A DNA stretch of 64,000 bases. Source: a bacterium endosymbiont of Escarpia laminata. GTDB lineage: Bacteria; Pseudomonadota; Gammaproteobacteria; Chromatiales; Chromatiaceae. The translations under genes and the position numbers were made by a program. A model generated the notes under the pieces. That model saw only the letters and a program-made list of their open reading frames with translations. It did no database searches and was not told where the DNA came from. Of this stretch, positions 9,614-18,380 are shown piece by piece (positions within the stretch are counted from its first letter, which is position 1; the number at the start of each line of letters is the position of its first letter). The stretch covers positions 434,001 through 498,000 of the forward strand of contig QGON01000071.1 of the NCBI GenBank assembly GCA_003660235.1. Reading direction: 5' to 3'.

Positions 9614-10149
9614 AAAAAGACCTCAAAATCATCTTTACCGGGCCGGTGGGGGCAGGCAAAACCACCGCGATCAACGCCATCAGTGATACTGATACCGTAT
9701 CCACCAATGAATCCTCCACGGACGAACTCCGCTATCGTAAAAACACCACCACAGTCGCAATGGATTACGGCATCATCAACATGGTGGACAGCAAGCGGGT
9801 GCATCTCTACGGAACACCCGGTCAAGCGCGTTTCGACTTCATGTGGGACATCCTGATTCAGGGTGGCATGGGACTGGTCCTACTGGTGGATAATGCCCGC
9901 CCCGACCCTCTGGAAGACATGCAGTTTTTTCTGCAGCGATTCGGGGACTTCATCCAACGCACCCGAGTCGCTATCGGTGTTACCCGGATGGATATTTCCA
10001 GCACACCCAGACTGAACGAATACCAGACACTGTTGAATAACCAGACGCGAAATATCCCACTTTTCGAAGTGGATGCCAGAGTCAGGCAGGACGTATCCAT
10101 CCTGCTGCAGTCGTTGCTTCATTCTCTGGATCATCAGAAGCGCGAATAA
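9610..10149 (+). CDS. Ras/MglA-like small GTPase
   Basis: A 179-residue single-domain GTPase. G1 is GPVGAGKTT (residues 11-19), the switch II motif is YGTPGQARF in place of canonical DxxGQ, and the base-recognition motif is TRMD rather than NKxD. The central strands (VHLYGTPG, GLVLLVDNARP, RVAIGVTRMD) are well formed. Bacterial GTPases of this MglA/SRPRB-like group act as polarity or regulatory switches, often with a partner encoded next to them. The overlapping upstream receiver-like gene is the obvious candidate partner. Confidence 0.88.
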   Translation: MKKDLKIIFTGPVGAGKTTAINAISDTDTVSTNESSTDELRYRKNTTTVAMDYGIINMVDSKRVHLYGTPGQARFDFMWDILIQGGMGLVLLVDNARPDPLEDMQFFLQRFGDFIQRTRVAIGVTRMDISSTPRLNEYQTLLNNQTRNIPLFEVDARVRQDVSILLQSLLHSLDHQKRE

Positions 10150-10206
10150 TCAGAGTGCAGACCGCTCAACCGGCAGCCCAGCAATACCCTTTGTCACTCC
10201 AGAAAT

Positions 10207-10231
10207 GCCCGATCCGCTCGCTTGATCGGGC
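10207..10231. repeat. GCCCGATC palindrome (second copy)
   Basis: Inverted repeat GCCCGATC (10207-10214) and GATCGGGC (10224-10231), in the opposite orientation to the copy at 3652-3677. It lies 57 bases after the GTPase stop and may help end transcription, although no T run follows directly on the plus strand. Confidence 0.7.
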
Positions 10232-10430
10232 CTGCCCCTCCATTCATTGATTACCATATTAGAAAATATCGATGACTTTTGCGCCGTCTCGTGCTATTTT
10301 TCCGCATCGGTTTCAAGGTCAGATTCATCGCGTATCGGCACCCGCCAGCGTGCACTTTGTCAGACCAAAAGGCACACCGGCTTCTAGGAAAATCCGGCGT
10401 ACCTGATATTTTCACCTTCCTGATTGGGTC

Positions 10431-11900
10431 GTGATGGGTTCGCTCACTCAACTACTGATTACACCTGTCGCCACAGCGGTGCTTATCGCCCTGCTTCCTG
10501 GGCAGAATCAACGTCTGATCCGGGGGGTCGCGCTCTTCGGCTCTGCCATCGCCTTGCTGCTCTCCTGGCGCTTATTCGCCGGCTTTGACAACTCCCTTGC
10601 AGATATGCAATTCATGGAGATTGTGCCCTGGAACCCGCGCCTCGGCACCTCTTATGCCGTCGGCATTGACGGTATCTCCCTCTCCATGATCCTGCTGGCA
10701 ACCCTGCTCAGTCTGGTCGCCCTGGCCGCTTCGGCCAGCATCACCAAGCAGGTGAAAGGCTACTACATACTGGTGTTGGTGCTGGAATCCGCCATGCTTG
10801 GGGTATTCATGGCCCAGGACTGGTCGCTATTCTATGTCTTCTGGGAGCTGACTCTGATCCCGCTCTTCTTCCTCATCGATCGCTGGGGAGGGAAAAATCG
10901 TCAGGGTGCGGCACTCAATTTCGTGCTCTACACCATGGGCGGGTCGGTCTTTATGCTGCTTAGCCTGCTGGTGCTTTTCGACACCCTGCCGGGCCACTCC
11001 TTTGCCATGGATCAGATGCGTGCCGGCGCGCATCTGATTTCCGAACAGAAACAGGTCCTGATCTTTTTGGGTTTTCTCATCGGTTTCGGGGTCAAGATGC
11101 CGATCTTTCCGATCCACGGCTGGCTGCCGCTGGCCCACGTCGAGGCACCGAGTCCTATCAGCATCCTGCTCTCCGGCATCCTGTTGAAGATGGGGTCCTA
11201 CGGCCTGATCCGTGCCGCACAGACCCTGCCCGATGCCGTCATCTCCCTGCAGGGGGTACTGGTTGCCATCGCGTTGGTAAGTCTGGTCTACGGTGGTCTG
11301 TTGGCCTGGCGGCAATGGGATCTGAAACGGATGATCGCCTACTCTTCGGTCAGCCACATGGGTGTGGTATTACTGGGCATCGCAACCCTCAATTTCGCCG
11401 GTCTGACCGGAGCGGTCATGCAGATGATGGCGCATGGATTGGTGGCGGGCGCCATGTTCCTGCTGATCGGACTGCTCTATGAACGCACCCACACGCGCAA
11501 CATCAACGACTACAGCTCTCTGCTGCGGGTAGCACCACGCTTTGCCTTCTTCACCACGATTGCTTTTATCGGCGCCGTTGGCCTGCCCGGCACTTTTGGT
11601 TTTATCGCCGAACTACACGTCCTGATTGGCGGTTTCGAACGTTGGGGCTGGCTGGTGGTACTGCTGACCCTGGGCGTATTGATCAGCGCTGCCTATGCGA
11701 TACGCACTATCGGCCGTCTCTTCACCGGGCCTGTTCGGAAGGAGATGCAGGATATCGAAGACCTGCGGCCCAGCGAAATGGCGGGCGCCATCGTGTTGAC
11801 TGGCGGCATTGTGTTATTGGGCGTCTTCCCAGCTCCGGCACTGGAGCTGATATCCGCCTCCATCACCCAGTTGAGCGCCACCTTCGCGGCCCATCTGTAA
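10431..11900 (+). CDS. NuoM/MrpD-like proton antiporter subunit of the DAB operon (first)
   Basis: A polytopic membrane protein of 489 residues (488 if the ATG at 10434 is used instead of GTG at 10431). It has the Proton_antipo_M family landmarks: FWELTLIPLFFLIDRW with the transmembrane glutamate, VKMPIFPIHGWLPLAHVEAP with the pumping lysine, and LLKMGSYGLIR with the second lysine. By family knowledge it would translocate cations. Its position directly before dabA suggests it supplies ion coupling to DIC uptake rather than to complex I, whose peripheral NADH-oxidising subunits are absent. Confidence 0.88.
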   Translation: MMGSLTQLLITPVATAVLIALLPGQNQRLIRGVALFGSAIALLLSWRLFAGFDNSLADMQFMEIVPWNPRLGTSYAVGIDGISLSMILLATLLSLVALAASASITKQVKGYYILVLVLESAMLGVFMAQDWSLFYVFWELTLIPLFFLIDRWGGKNRQGAALNFVLYTMGGSVFMLLSLLVLFDTLPGHSFAMDQMRAGAHLISEQKQVLIFLGFLIGFGVKMPIFPIHGWLPLAHVEAPSPISILLSGILLKMGSYGLIRAAQTLPDAVISLQGVLVAIALVSLVYGGLLAWRQWDLKRMIAYSSVSHMGVVLLGIATLNFAGLTGAVMQMMAHGLVAGAMFLLIGLLYERTHTRNINDYSSLLRVAPRFAFFTTIAFIGAVGLPGTFGFIAELHVLIGGFERWGWLVVLLTLGVLISAAYAIRTIGRLFTGPVRKEMQDIEDLRPSEMAGAIVLTGGIVLLGVFPAPALELISASITQLSATFAAHL

Positions 11901-11919
11901 TCAAGCGAGGAGAAAACCT

Positions 11920-14900
11920 TTGTCCGCCGCCAGCCATGAGACAGATTCCGCCGATATCCGCAGCCGTCTGCACCATGTTATCGAGCACTTCGAACATGTA
12001 CTGCCGGGACAGGCGCCGATCAAGGACTTCGTCCACCACAACACGCTGCACGGCTTCCAGCATCTGGAATTCACCGAGGCACTGGCCGAGGCGGAACGCA
12101 TCACCGGTGCCAGGGGCTATCTGCCGGATGAGCGTTTCCGGGAGTTCTACGCTGAGGGGCGCATCACCCTGGAAGATCTGCGGGCCGTCATCGATGAGAC
12201 CCCGGCACTGGAGCCCGACGAGATCCTGCTGGAGAATATCGACGGCGCACTGACCCACCGTGATGTCACCATTGCCGCACTGCTCCACCCCCTGAAGACA
12301 ATTACCGCCTGCCAGTTCAACTGGCAGGTCGAGGAGTTGGATGTCCTGCAACGTTTTCAGTCAGATGTCGACAACAATACCCGCAGGCATATTCTCGAAG
12401 CCGCCGCCGAGCAGGGTCTGAGCGACGAAAAGGCCGCCATCTCCGATCTCTGGGCCACCTGCCTCGAAACCTTCGGTCTGGAGGAGTTCCACATGCACCC
12501 GGAGGAGCTGATTGATCTCTCTCCGGAGCAGGCGGAGCGCATGTTGCACACCCTGACCATTGAGGACGACAGCTTCAGCAGCGTTCACTACCGGGTGCGA
12601 AAAGAATCAGCCAAGCAACTCGACCGAACGCTATCGCGGGTCGGACCGGAAATCACCCTGCGTGGCCTGTTGCTTGAAGTGACTGGCAAGGATCTGCTTG
12701 ATGAGATCCGTCCACTGCTCATCCGTTTCATCGCCAGTTTTCTCGACCAGGGTCAGGCGGCATGGCAATTCCCCGAGCGCGAAACAGGCTTTTACACCAC
12801 TTGGCGCCGCAGCGTCGCCGTCTCTCTGACCGGCTTCTTCAACGAAATGCCGGAGTGGCAGGACGAGATCGCGATTCTCGACGAAGACCCGATGGCGGCC
12901 GTGATCTCCGAGCTGCAGCGCATGGGGCTCCCCGAAGCACGCTGGGAATCCTATCTAGAAAGACTCGCTCTGGAGCTGCCCGGCTGGTCCGGCATGTTCC
13001 TCTATCGACACAACCATCCCGGCTACGAAGGCTCTCACGATGTCTCCGTGGAGATGCTGGACTATCTCGCGGTACGCCTGGTGATGGAACGCCTTTTCGC
13101 CCAGCGACTGTGCGATCAGCAGTGGCAAATCGCGTCCAACCTGGACATGCTGCGCTGGTACTTCCGAAGACGCCGCTCCGAGTTCATGGTGCGCCACAGC
13201 CTGCACAACAACCGGTTGCCGGAGTATCTCGTCAGCCATGCGCAACAGCTTCAACAGCAGACGCCCACACCCAGCGATGACTATCCCCAGTGGCGTCAAC
13301 TGGCTGATATGATCTGGACATGGCGTCAAAGTCCCGCCTCCGACCGCCCAAGCGGGTATTCGATCTACGGCAGCGCCTGGCGGCTCTTTCGTCTGAGCCA
13401 GCATCTGGGACTCATCGGGCAGGATATCGTTAACCTTGGCGAACAGGGCGTAAAAAAACTCTTTGATTGCCTGCAACGCCTCACTCCCGATACCCAAAGT
13501 TTCCTCTGGCTGCAGGCCTACGAGCGCAACTACCGCGAGCAAATCTTCAACGCGATCGTCAACAATGAGGGGCGGGGCCGCTGGAAGAGCCGCGAGACCA
13601 CACCCGCCGCGCAAATCGTCTGGTGCATGGACGATCGTGAAGAGGGCATCCGCCGCCACCTGGAAGTCATCAATCCCGCCATCGAAACCTTTGGTGCGGC
13701 TGCCCACTACAACGTCCCGCACAACTGGCGGGGCTTCACCGACGAGAAGATTTCCGGACTCTGTCCGGTGGTCATGGTGCCGGCACACGAGATCAGGGAA
13801 ACAGTACATCCCGGCGCGGAAACCCAGGCAAATCAGCGCCATAAACGGCACAAGAAACGGCTTTGGCTGAAAGATCTCCTGATGCAGGAGACCCGCCGCA
13901 ACCTGCTGGGATCGACCGCACTGATCGCGCTGGCCGCCCCCGCCACTCTCGGGATTCTGGTAGCCAAGGTGTTGGCGCCGCTAAAGGTTGGCAAACTCTC
14001 TGCCAAACTGCGTGATACTTACGAAACCGCCGTGCAGACCGACATTGCCGTCACCGCAGCACCAGATGCACCCGAAGGTACGATCGAACACAACCGTCTC
14101 GGTTTCTCGGATGAGGAACAGGCCGACCGGGTAGAGACATTTCTACAAAACATCGGTCTGGTGGATGGCTTCTCACCACTGCCCATCATCATGGGCCACG
14201 GCTCCAGCAGCGAGAACAATCCGCACCGCGCCGCTTACGACTGCGGCGCCTGCAGCGGCCGTCACTCCGGTCCCAATGCGCGTATTCTTGCCGCCATCGC
14301 CAACCGCCCGGAGATCAGAGAGATCCTGTCTCAACGGGGAATCGATATCCCCAAGAACAGCTGGTTCATCGGCGCCTTCCACAATACCTGCGATGAGAGC
14401 TTCGACTGGCTCGATATGGACAAGGTGCCAAAGTCCCATCAGCAGATTCTCTCGGTTATCCAGAGAAATGTGGACGAAGCCAGTCGCCATTCGGCCCATG
14501 AGCGCTGCCGTAAATTTTTCTCCGCCCCGAAACAACCCAACCTGAAGCAGGCACTTGCCCATATCCAGGGGCGCGGCAACGACTTCAGCCAGGCACGTCC
14601 TGAACTGGGCCATGCCACCAACGCCTGCGCCTTCATCGGCCGCCGCTCCATTACCCAGGGTGCCTTCTTCGACCGCCGGGCCTTCCTTATCTCCTACGAT
14701 CCCACCATCGATCCCAACGGAGAGATCGTCGAACGTCTGCTGTTGGCCAATGGACCGGTGGGCGCGGGCATCAGTCTGGAGTACTACTTCTCCACCGTGA
14801 ACAACGACGAGTACGGCTGTGGTTCCAAGGTAACCCACAACATCACCGGCCTCTTCGGCGTCATGGAGGGGACCAGCTCCGACCTGCGCACCGGCCTGCC

Positions 14901-15216
14901 ACGGCAGATGATCGAAATCCACGAGGCGATGCGTCTGCAGGTCATCGTGGAGCAGAAGATCGATCTGCTGACTGAGATCTATATGCGACAGCCTCCGCTA
15001 CAGGAGTTGGTGGGAAAAGGTTGGTTACTTCTCAGCGCCAAGGATCCTGACAGCGACCGAATCGATCTCTTCTATCCCGACAGAGGCTGGGTGCGCTGGG
15101 AGGGCCAAGTCAACGAACTGCCGACAGTAAAAGACTCCGCCGACTGGTATGCAGGGCACATGGAGCCTCTGACACCAGTGTTGCTGAAACAACCCGGAGA
15201 GACCCGTCATGCCTGA
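11920..15216 (+). CDS. dabA: Inorganic carbon transporter subunit DabA (DUF2309/UPF0753)
   Basis: A 1098-residue soluble-type protein of the DUF2309 family. It carries the beta-carbonic-anhydrase-like zinc-site residues described for DabA: C569 and D571 in WCMDDREEG, H760 in IMGHGSSSENN, and C775/C778 in DCGACSGRHSG. In Halothiobacillus and other autotrophs DabA pairs with a NuoL-like DabB to convert CO2 vectorially into bicarbonate with cation gradient input. The protein is longer than the roughly 800-residue type form. The start is TTG at 11920, chosen because GCGAGGAG lies eight bases upstream and the frame has no better start. The stop overlaps the next gene's ATG by eight bases, which indicates coupling. 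Confidence 0.93.
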   Translation: MSAASHETDSADIRSRLHHVIEHFEHVLPGQAPIKDFVHHNTLHGFQHLEFTEALAEAERITGARGYLPDERFREFYAEGRITLEDLRAVIDETPALEPDEILLENIDGALTHRDVTIAALLHPLKTITACQFNWQVEELDVLQRFQSDVDNNTRRHILEAAAEQGLSDEKAAISDLWATCLETFGLEEFHMHPEELIDLSPEQAERMLHTLTIEDDSFSSVHYRVRKESAKQLDRTLSRVGPEITLRGLLLEVTGKDLLDEIRPLLIRFIASFLDQGQAAWQFPERETGFYTTWRRSVAVSLTGFFNEMPEWQDEIAILDEDPMAAVISELQRMGLPEARWESYLERLALELPGWSGMFLYRHNHPGYEGSHDVSVEMLDYLAVRLVMERLFAQRLCDQQWQIASNLDMLRWYFRRRRSEFMVRHSLHNNRLPEYLVSHAQQLQQQTPTPSDDYPQWRQLADMIWTWRQSPASDRPSGYSIYGSAWRLFRLSQHLGLIGQDIVNLGEQGVKKLFDCLQRLTPDTQSFLWLQAYERNYREQIFNAIVNNEGRGRWKSRETTPAAQIVWCMDDREEGIRRHLEVINPAIETFGAAAHYNVPHNWRGFTDEKISGLCPVVMVPAHEIRETVHPGAETQANQRHKRHKKRLWLKDLLMQETRRNLLGSTALIALAAPATLGILVAKVLAPLKVGKLSAKLRDTYETAVQTDIAVTAAPDAPEGTIEHNRLGFSDEEQADRVETFLQNIGLVDGFSPLPIIMGHGSSSENNPHRAAYDCGACSGRHSGPNARILAAIANRPEIREILSQRGIDIPKNSWFIGAFHNTCDESFDWLDMDKVPKSHQQILSVIQRNVDEASRHSAHERCRKFFSAPKQPNLKQALAHIQGRGNDFSQARPELGHATNACAFIGRRSITQGAFFDRRAFLISYDPTIDPNGEIVERLLLANGPVGAGISLEYYFSTVNNDEYGCGSKVTHNITGLFGVMEGTSSDLRTGLPRQMIEIHEAMRLQVIVEQKIDLLTEIYMRQPPLQELVGKGWLLLSAKDPDSDRIDLFYPDRGWVRWEGQVNELPTVKDSADWYAGHMEPLTPVLLKQPGETRHA

Positions 15217-16801
15217 ATTCAGCCACTCCATCTGGTATGCCCCGCTCTTCGCACTAATCCCGATGATACCGCTGCTGCCCCTGCTGGCGGCCGGCTGGAT
15301 TGGTCTCTCCTATGCCTACGAAGGCAACCGCGGCGAGTCCGGTGAGAAAATCACGGCACGGGTGGCGCTTGGCGCCAGTCTTCTCTCCCTGATCTGCCTT
15401 CTGCTGGTCGATCTCTATGCCCTGCTTACCGGACATGCTCCGGGACAGGTGCACATAGCGGAGTGGCTCAACAGCGGCGACTACCGGATCAATATCAGCT
15501 TCACACTGGATGCCCTGGGCCTATCCATGGCCACTCTGGTGGCAACCATCTCGCTCATCACCCTGCGTTTTTCGGTCAACTACCTGCATCGTGAAGCGGG
15601 ATTCCAGCGTTTCTTCATGATCCTCTGCCTCTTCATGTCGGCGATGCTGCTGATCGTAATGAGTGGCAGTGCGGTGATGGCGTTCATTGGCTGGGAGTTG
15701 GCAGGCGTCAGTTCCTACCTGCTGATCGGCTATTCACTCGACCGCCCCACCGCCACCAACAACGCCACTCGCGCCTTTGTCACCAACCGTATCGGCGATG
15801 CAGGCTTCATTCTGGCGATCTTCCTTGCATTGACGTGGATCGGTGATGTCGAGTGGCCGGGCATCCTCTCGGGTGTCTCGGGAATGTCGACCCTGACTGC
15901 CGGCCTTCTGGCCTTTGGATTCCTGCTCGCCGCCCTGGTGAAATCAGCTCAAGTGCCGTTCTCGCCCTGGATCGCCCGCGCACTGGAAGGCCCAACCCCT
16001 TCCAGTGCGGTGTTTTACGGCAGTCTGATGGTACATGCCGGCGTGTTCCTGGTAATCCGACTGCAGCCGGTCTTCGAACAGACCCCTCTGATGATGATTT
16101 TTCTCATCATTTTTGGAGCGACGACTGCGCTCTATGGCTATCTGTCGGGATTGGTGCAGACAGATGTAAAGAGCATGCTGATCTTCTCCACCATCGCGCA
16201 GGTGGGCCTGATGTTCGTGGAGTGCGGTCTCGGCCTGTTCGACCTGGCCGCCTGGCATCTGGCCGCCCACGCGATCTGGCGCGCGTATCAGTTCCTCAGT
16301 TCCCCCGCCCATATGCACCTAATGTCACGTCCCACCCGACCGGTACCGGCATGGCTGGGCAGACGCCGCTGGCTCTATACCGCCGCCGTCAATCGCTTTT
16401 GGCTCGGCTCCATCGGCGATTGGCTGCTGACGCGCCCCACCAAAAAATTGGCCCAGGACGCGCAGAATTTCGATGACAAGGTCATCATTCCGTTGGTTGG
16501 TTTGCCGACCCAGGCAGACGCGATAAGTTCGCTGGCGCAATGGGAGCGGCATAAAGGTGGACACCGTCCTCTGGCTGAAGGCGACATTGGGCTGGGCCAC
16601 GGATTGGCAGGAAAATTGATGGAGGGTATCGCCTCTCTCCTGTACTGGTTCGAGGAGCAGTTGGTGCTGAAAGGTGGTGGTGAGGGACTGACCAATATGA
16701 TTCGACGTGTCGGTGGCCAGATGCAGAAGATCGAAGTGCTGCTGAGTCAACCTCGTTACCTTTTGCTGCTGATCATGGCCACCTTTGCGGTGATTATCTG
16801 A
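15209..16801 (+). CDS. dabB: NuoL-like subunit, probable DabB
   Basis: A 530-residue polytopic membrane protein of the NuoL/MrpA group. The landmarks are WELAGVSSYLLIGY with the TM5 glutamate, KSAQVPFSPWIARALEGPTP (the most typical NuoL segment, lysine intact) and VQTDVKSMLIFSTIAQVG. It overlaps dabA by eight bases. A NuoL-like protein beside DabA is the definition of the two-component DAB pump, so this is the best candidate for DabB, although three other antiporter-like subunits flank it. The C-terminal 150 residues after about 375 are mostly hydrophilic and amphipathic, as in NuoL's lateral helix region. Confidence 0.85.
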   Translation: MPEFSHSIWYAPLFALIPMIPLLPLLAAGWIGLSYAYEGNRGESGEKITARVALGASLLSLICLLLVDLYALLTGHAPGQVHIAEWLNSGDYRINISFTLDALGLSMATLVATISLITLRFSVNYLHREAGFQRFFMILCLFMSAMLLIVMSGSAVMAFIGWELAGVSSYLLIGYSLDRPTATNNATRAFVTNRIGDAGFILAIFLALTWIGDVEWPGILSGVSGMSTLTAGLLAFGFLLAALVKSAQVPFSPWIARALEGPTPSSAVFYGSLMVHAGVFLVIRLQPVFEQTPLMMIFLIIFGATTALYGYLSGLVQTDVKSMLIFSTIAQVGLMFVECGLGLFDLAAWHLAAHAIWRAYQFLSSPAHMHLMSRPTRPVPAWLGRRRWLYTAAVNRFWLGSIGDWLLTRPTKKLAQDAQNFDDKVIIPLVGLPTQADAISSLAQWERHKGGHRPLAEGDIGLGHGLAGKLMEGIASLLYWFEEQLVLKGGGEGLTNMIRRVGGQMQKIEVLLSQPRYLLLLIMATFAVII

Positions 16802-16811
16802 GGAGTCCTGA

Positions 16812-18332
16812 ATGATGATGACCGAAATCCATTGGACCGCCCAGTCGACCTACCCGATCCTCACCACGCTGCAGTTGCTGCCACTGGTCATAATGATGGC
16901 AATCCTGACCATGCGGGAGAACCGGTTGGTGCCTTTGATCGGTATTGCCGGCGCGGTAGCGGAACTGCTTCTGGCCATCAACCTCTGGCTTAATTACGAC
17001 ACCCATCAGGGCGCCATGCAGTTTGCCGAACGGGCTGAGCTGTTTGGCCCGCTGGCCTACCACGCCACAGTCGATGGCGTCAGTGTGCTGTTTATCCTGC
17101 TCACCGCACTGATTACATTGCTGATGGTGATTTACGGGCAGGTGCGGCAACTGCTGCCCCATGCCTGGTTCCTGTCTCTGGTGTTCGCAGTGGAAGCGGC
17201 GCTGATGAGTATGTTCGTCACCGTCGATCTGCTCTGGTTCGTTCTGATATCCGTTGTGGAGTTGGGGCTGGTGGGTATTTTGCTCGCCCGCTGGTCGACC
17301 TCACCTGAATCGGAACTTGCCCAGACCCGTTACTACCAATTCATGAGCACCGGCATTCTGTTACTGCTGGTCGGTATCGTCATCCTGGGTTGGAACCATG
17401 CAGACGCAACCGGTGGGCGCTGGACTTTCGATCTGTTTGAACTCGCCCAGGCGCCTGTCTCAGCCGGGTTTCAATCAGTGGTCTTTTTCCTCTTTTTCTA
17501 CGGGTTGGCAGTACGTATTCCGATCTTCCCGTTACACGGATGGCTTCCGTTGGTCGCTGAACACGGTACCGTCGCTGCCGCGCCGGTTTTTCTCATCGGT
17601 CTCAAGATTGGTATCTACGGCATGCTGCGCTTTATATTGCCACTAATGCCCGAGGCGGTGATGCAGTGGCATGAGTTCATCGTTACCATCTCTGTTGCAG
17701 GTATCTTTTACGCCGCGTTACTGGCGATGTTGCAGGTCAATCTGCGCCGGCTGCTGGCCTTTGCCGTGGTCTCCCATACCAGTGTGCTGGTAATCGGGCT
17801 GTTTAGTCTCAATCAGATGGCTTTCGAAGGCGCTGTCATGCTGTCGATTAATTTTGGCCTGGCGATCACCGCGTTGCTTTTTATGCAGGGTTTCGTCTAT
17901 CGGCGTACCCGTACGCTGGTGATGGCGCGCCTTGGCGGACTCTTCGACAGCATACCGATAATAGGCATTACATTTCTCATAGCAGGACTCTCCATTGTCG
18001 GCATGCCGGGAACCCCAGGCTTTGATGCGGCCCATCTGATGCTTGAGGGTGCCATTCACCGCTATGGCGCATTGATCACCATTGCCGCCGCCCTGGGCAA
18101 TGTGGTGGCTGCCGGTTTCCTGCTCTGGGCATTCCAGCGTGCTTTTCTTGCGCCTCAGGATGAGTCACAGCCTGTACGCAAGGTGGATCCGACCACATCG
18201 ACGGAACTGCTCATCTCGGGCGTGATGATTCTGGTTCTGCTGGGTGCCGGATTTTACTCCGAACCCTGGCTCGACCTAATCGAGAAATCTCTGGAAGGAC
18301 TGAGCGCGCTCTACACGACGCCTCACGTTTAG
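16812..18332 (+). CDS. NuoM-like antiporter subunit of the DAB operon (second)
   Basis: A 506-residue polytopic membrane protein of the Proton_antipo_M family, 10 bases after dabB with AGGAG before its ATG. The TM5 glutamate region is divergent (LISVVELGLVG without the FWE tryptophan) and the pumping lysine of the VKxPIFPxH motif is replaced by arginine (VRIPIFPLHGWLPL). The second lysine survives in LIGLKIGIYGMLRF. These changes suggest altered or lost ion transport in this subunit, which may be structural. Context places it in the same complex as DabA. Confidence 0.85.
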   Translation: MMMTEIHWTAQSTYPILTTLQLLPLVIMMAILTMRENRLVPLIGIAGAVAELLLAINLWLNYDTHQGAMQFAERAELFGPLAYHATVDGVSVLFILLTALITLLMVIYGQVRQLLPHAWFLSLVFAVEAALMSMFVTVDLLWFVLISVVELGLVGILLARWSTSPESELAQTRYYQFMSTGILLLLVGIVILGWNHADATGGRWTFDLFELAQAPVSAGFQSVVFFLFFYGLAVRIPIFPLHGWLPLVAEHGTVAAAPVFLIGLKIGIYGMLRFILPLMPEAVMQWHEFIVTISVAGIFYAALLAMLQVNLRRLLAFAVVSHTSVLVIGLFSLNQMAFEGAVMLSINFGLAITALLFMQGFVYRRTRTLVMARLGGLFDSIPIIGITFLIAGLSIVGMPGTPGFDAAHLMLEGAIHRYGALITIAAALGNVVAAGFLLWAFQRAFLAPQDESQPVRKVDPTTSTELLISGVMILVLLGAGFYSEPWLDLIEKSLEGLSALYTTPHV

Positions 18333-18380
18333 ACTGTTCATCGGTGGCTATCAGTCACTCAACACTGGAATCGAGAAACG

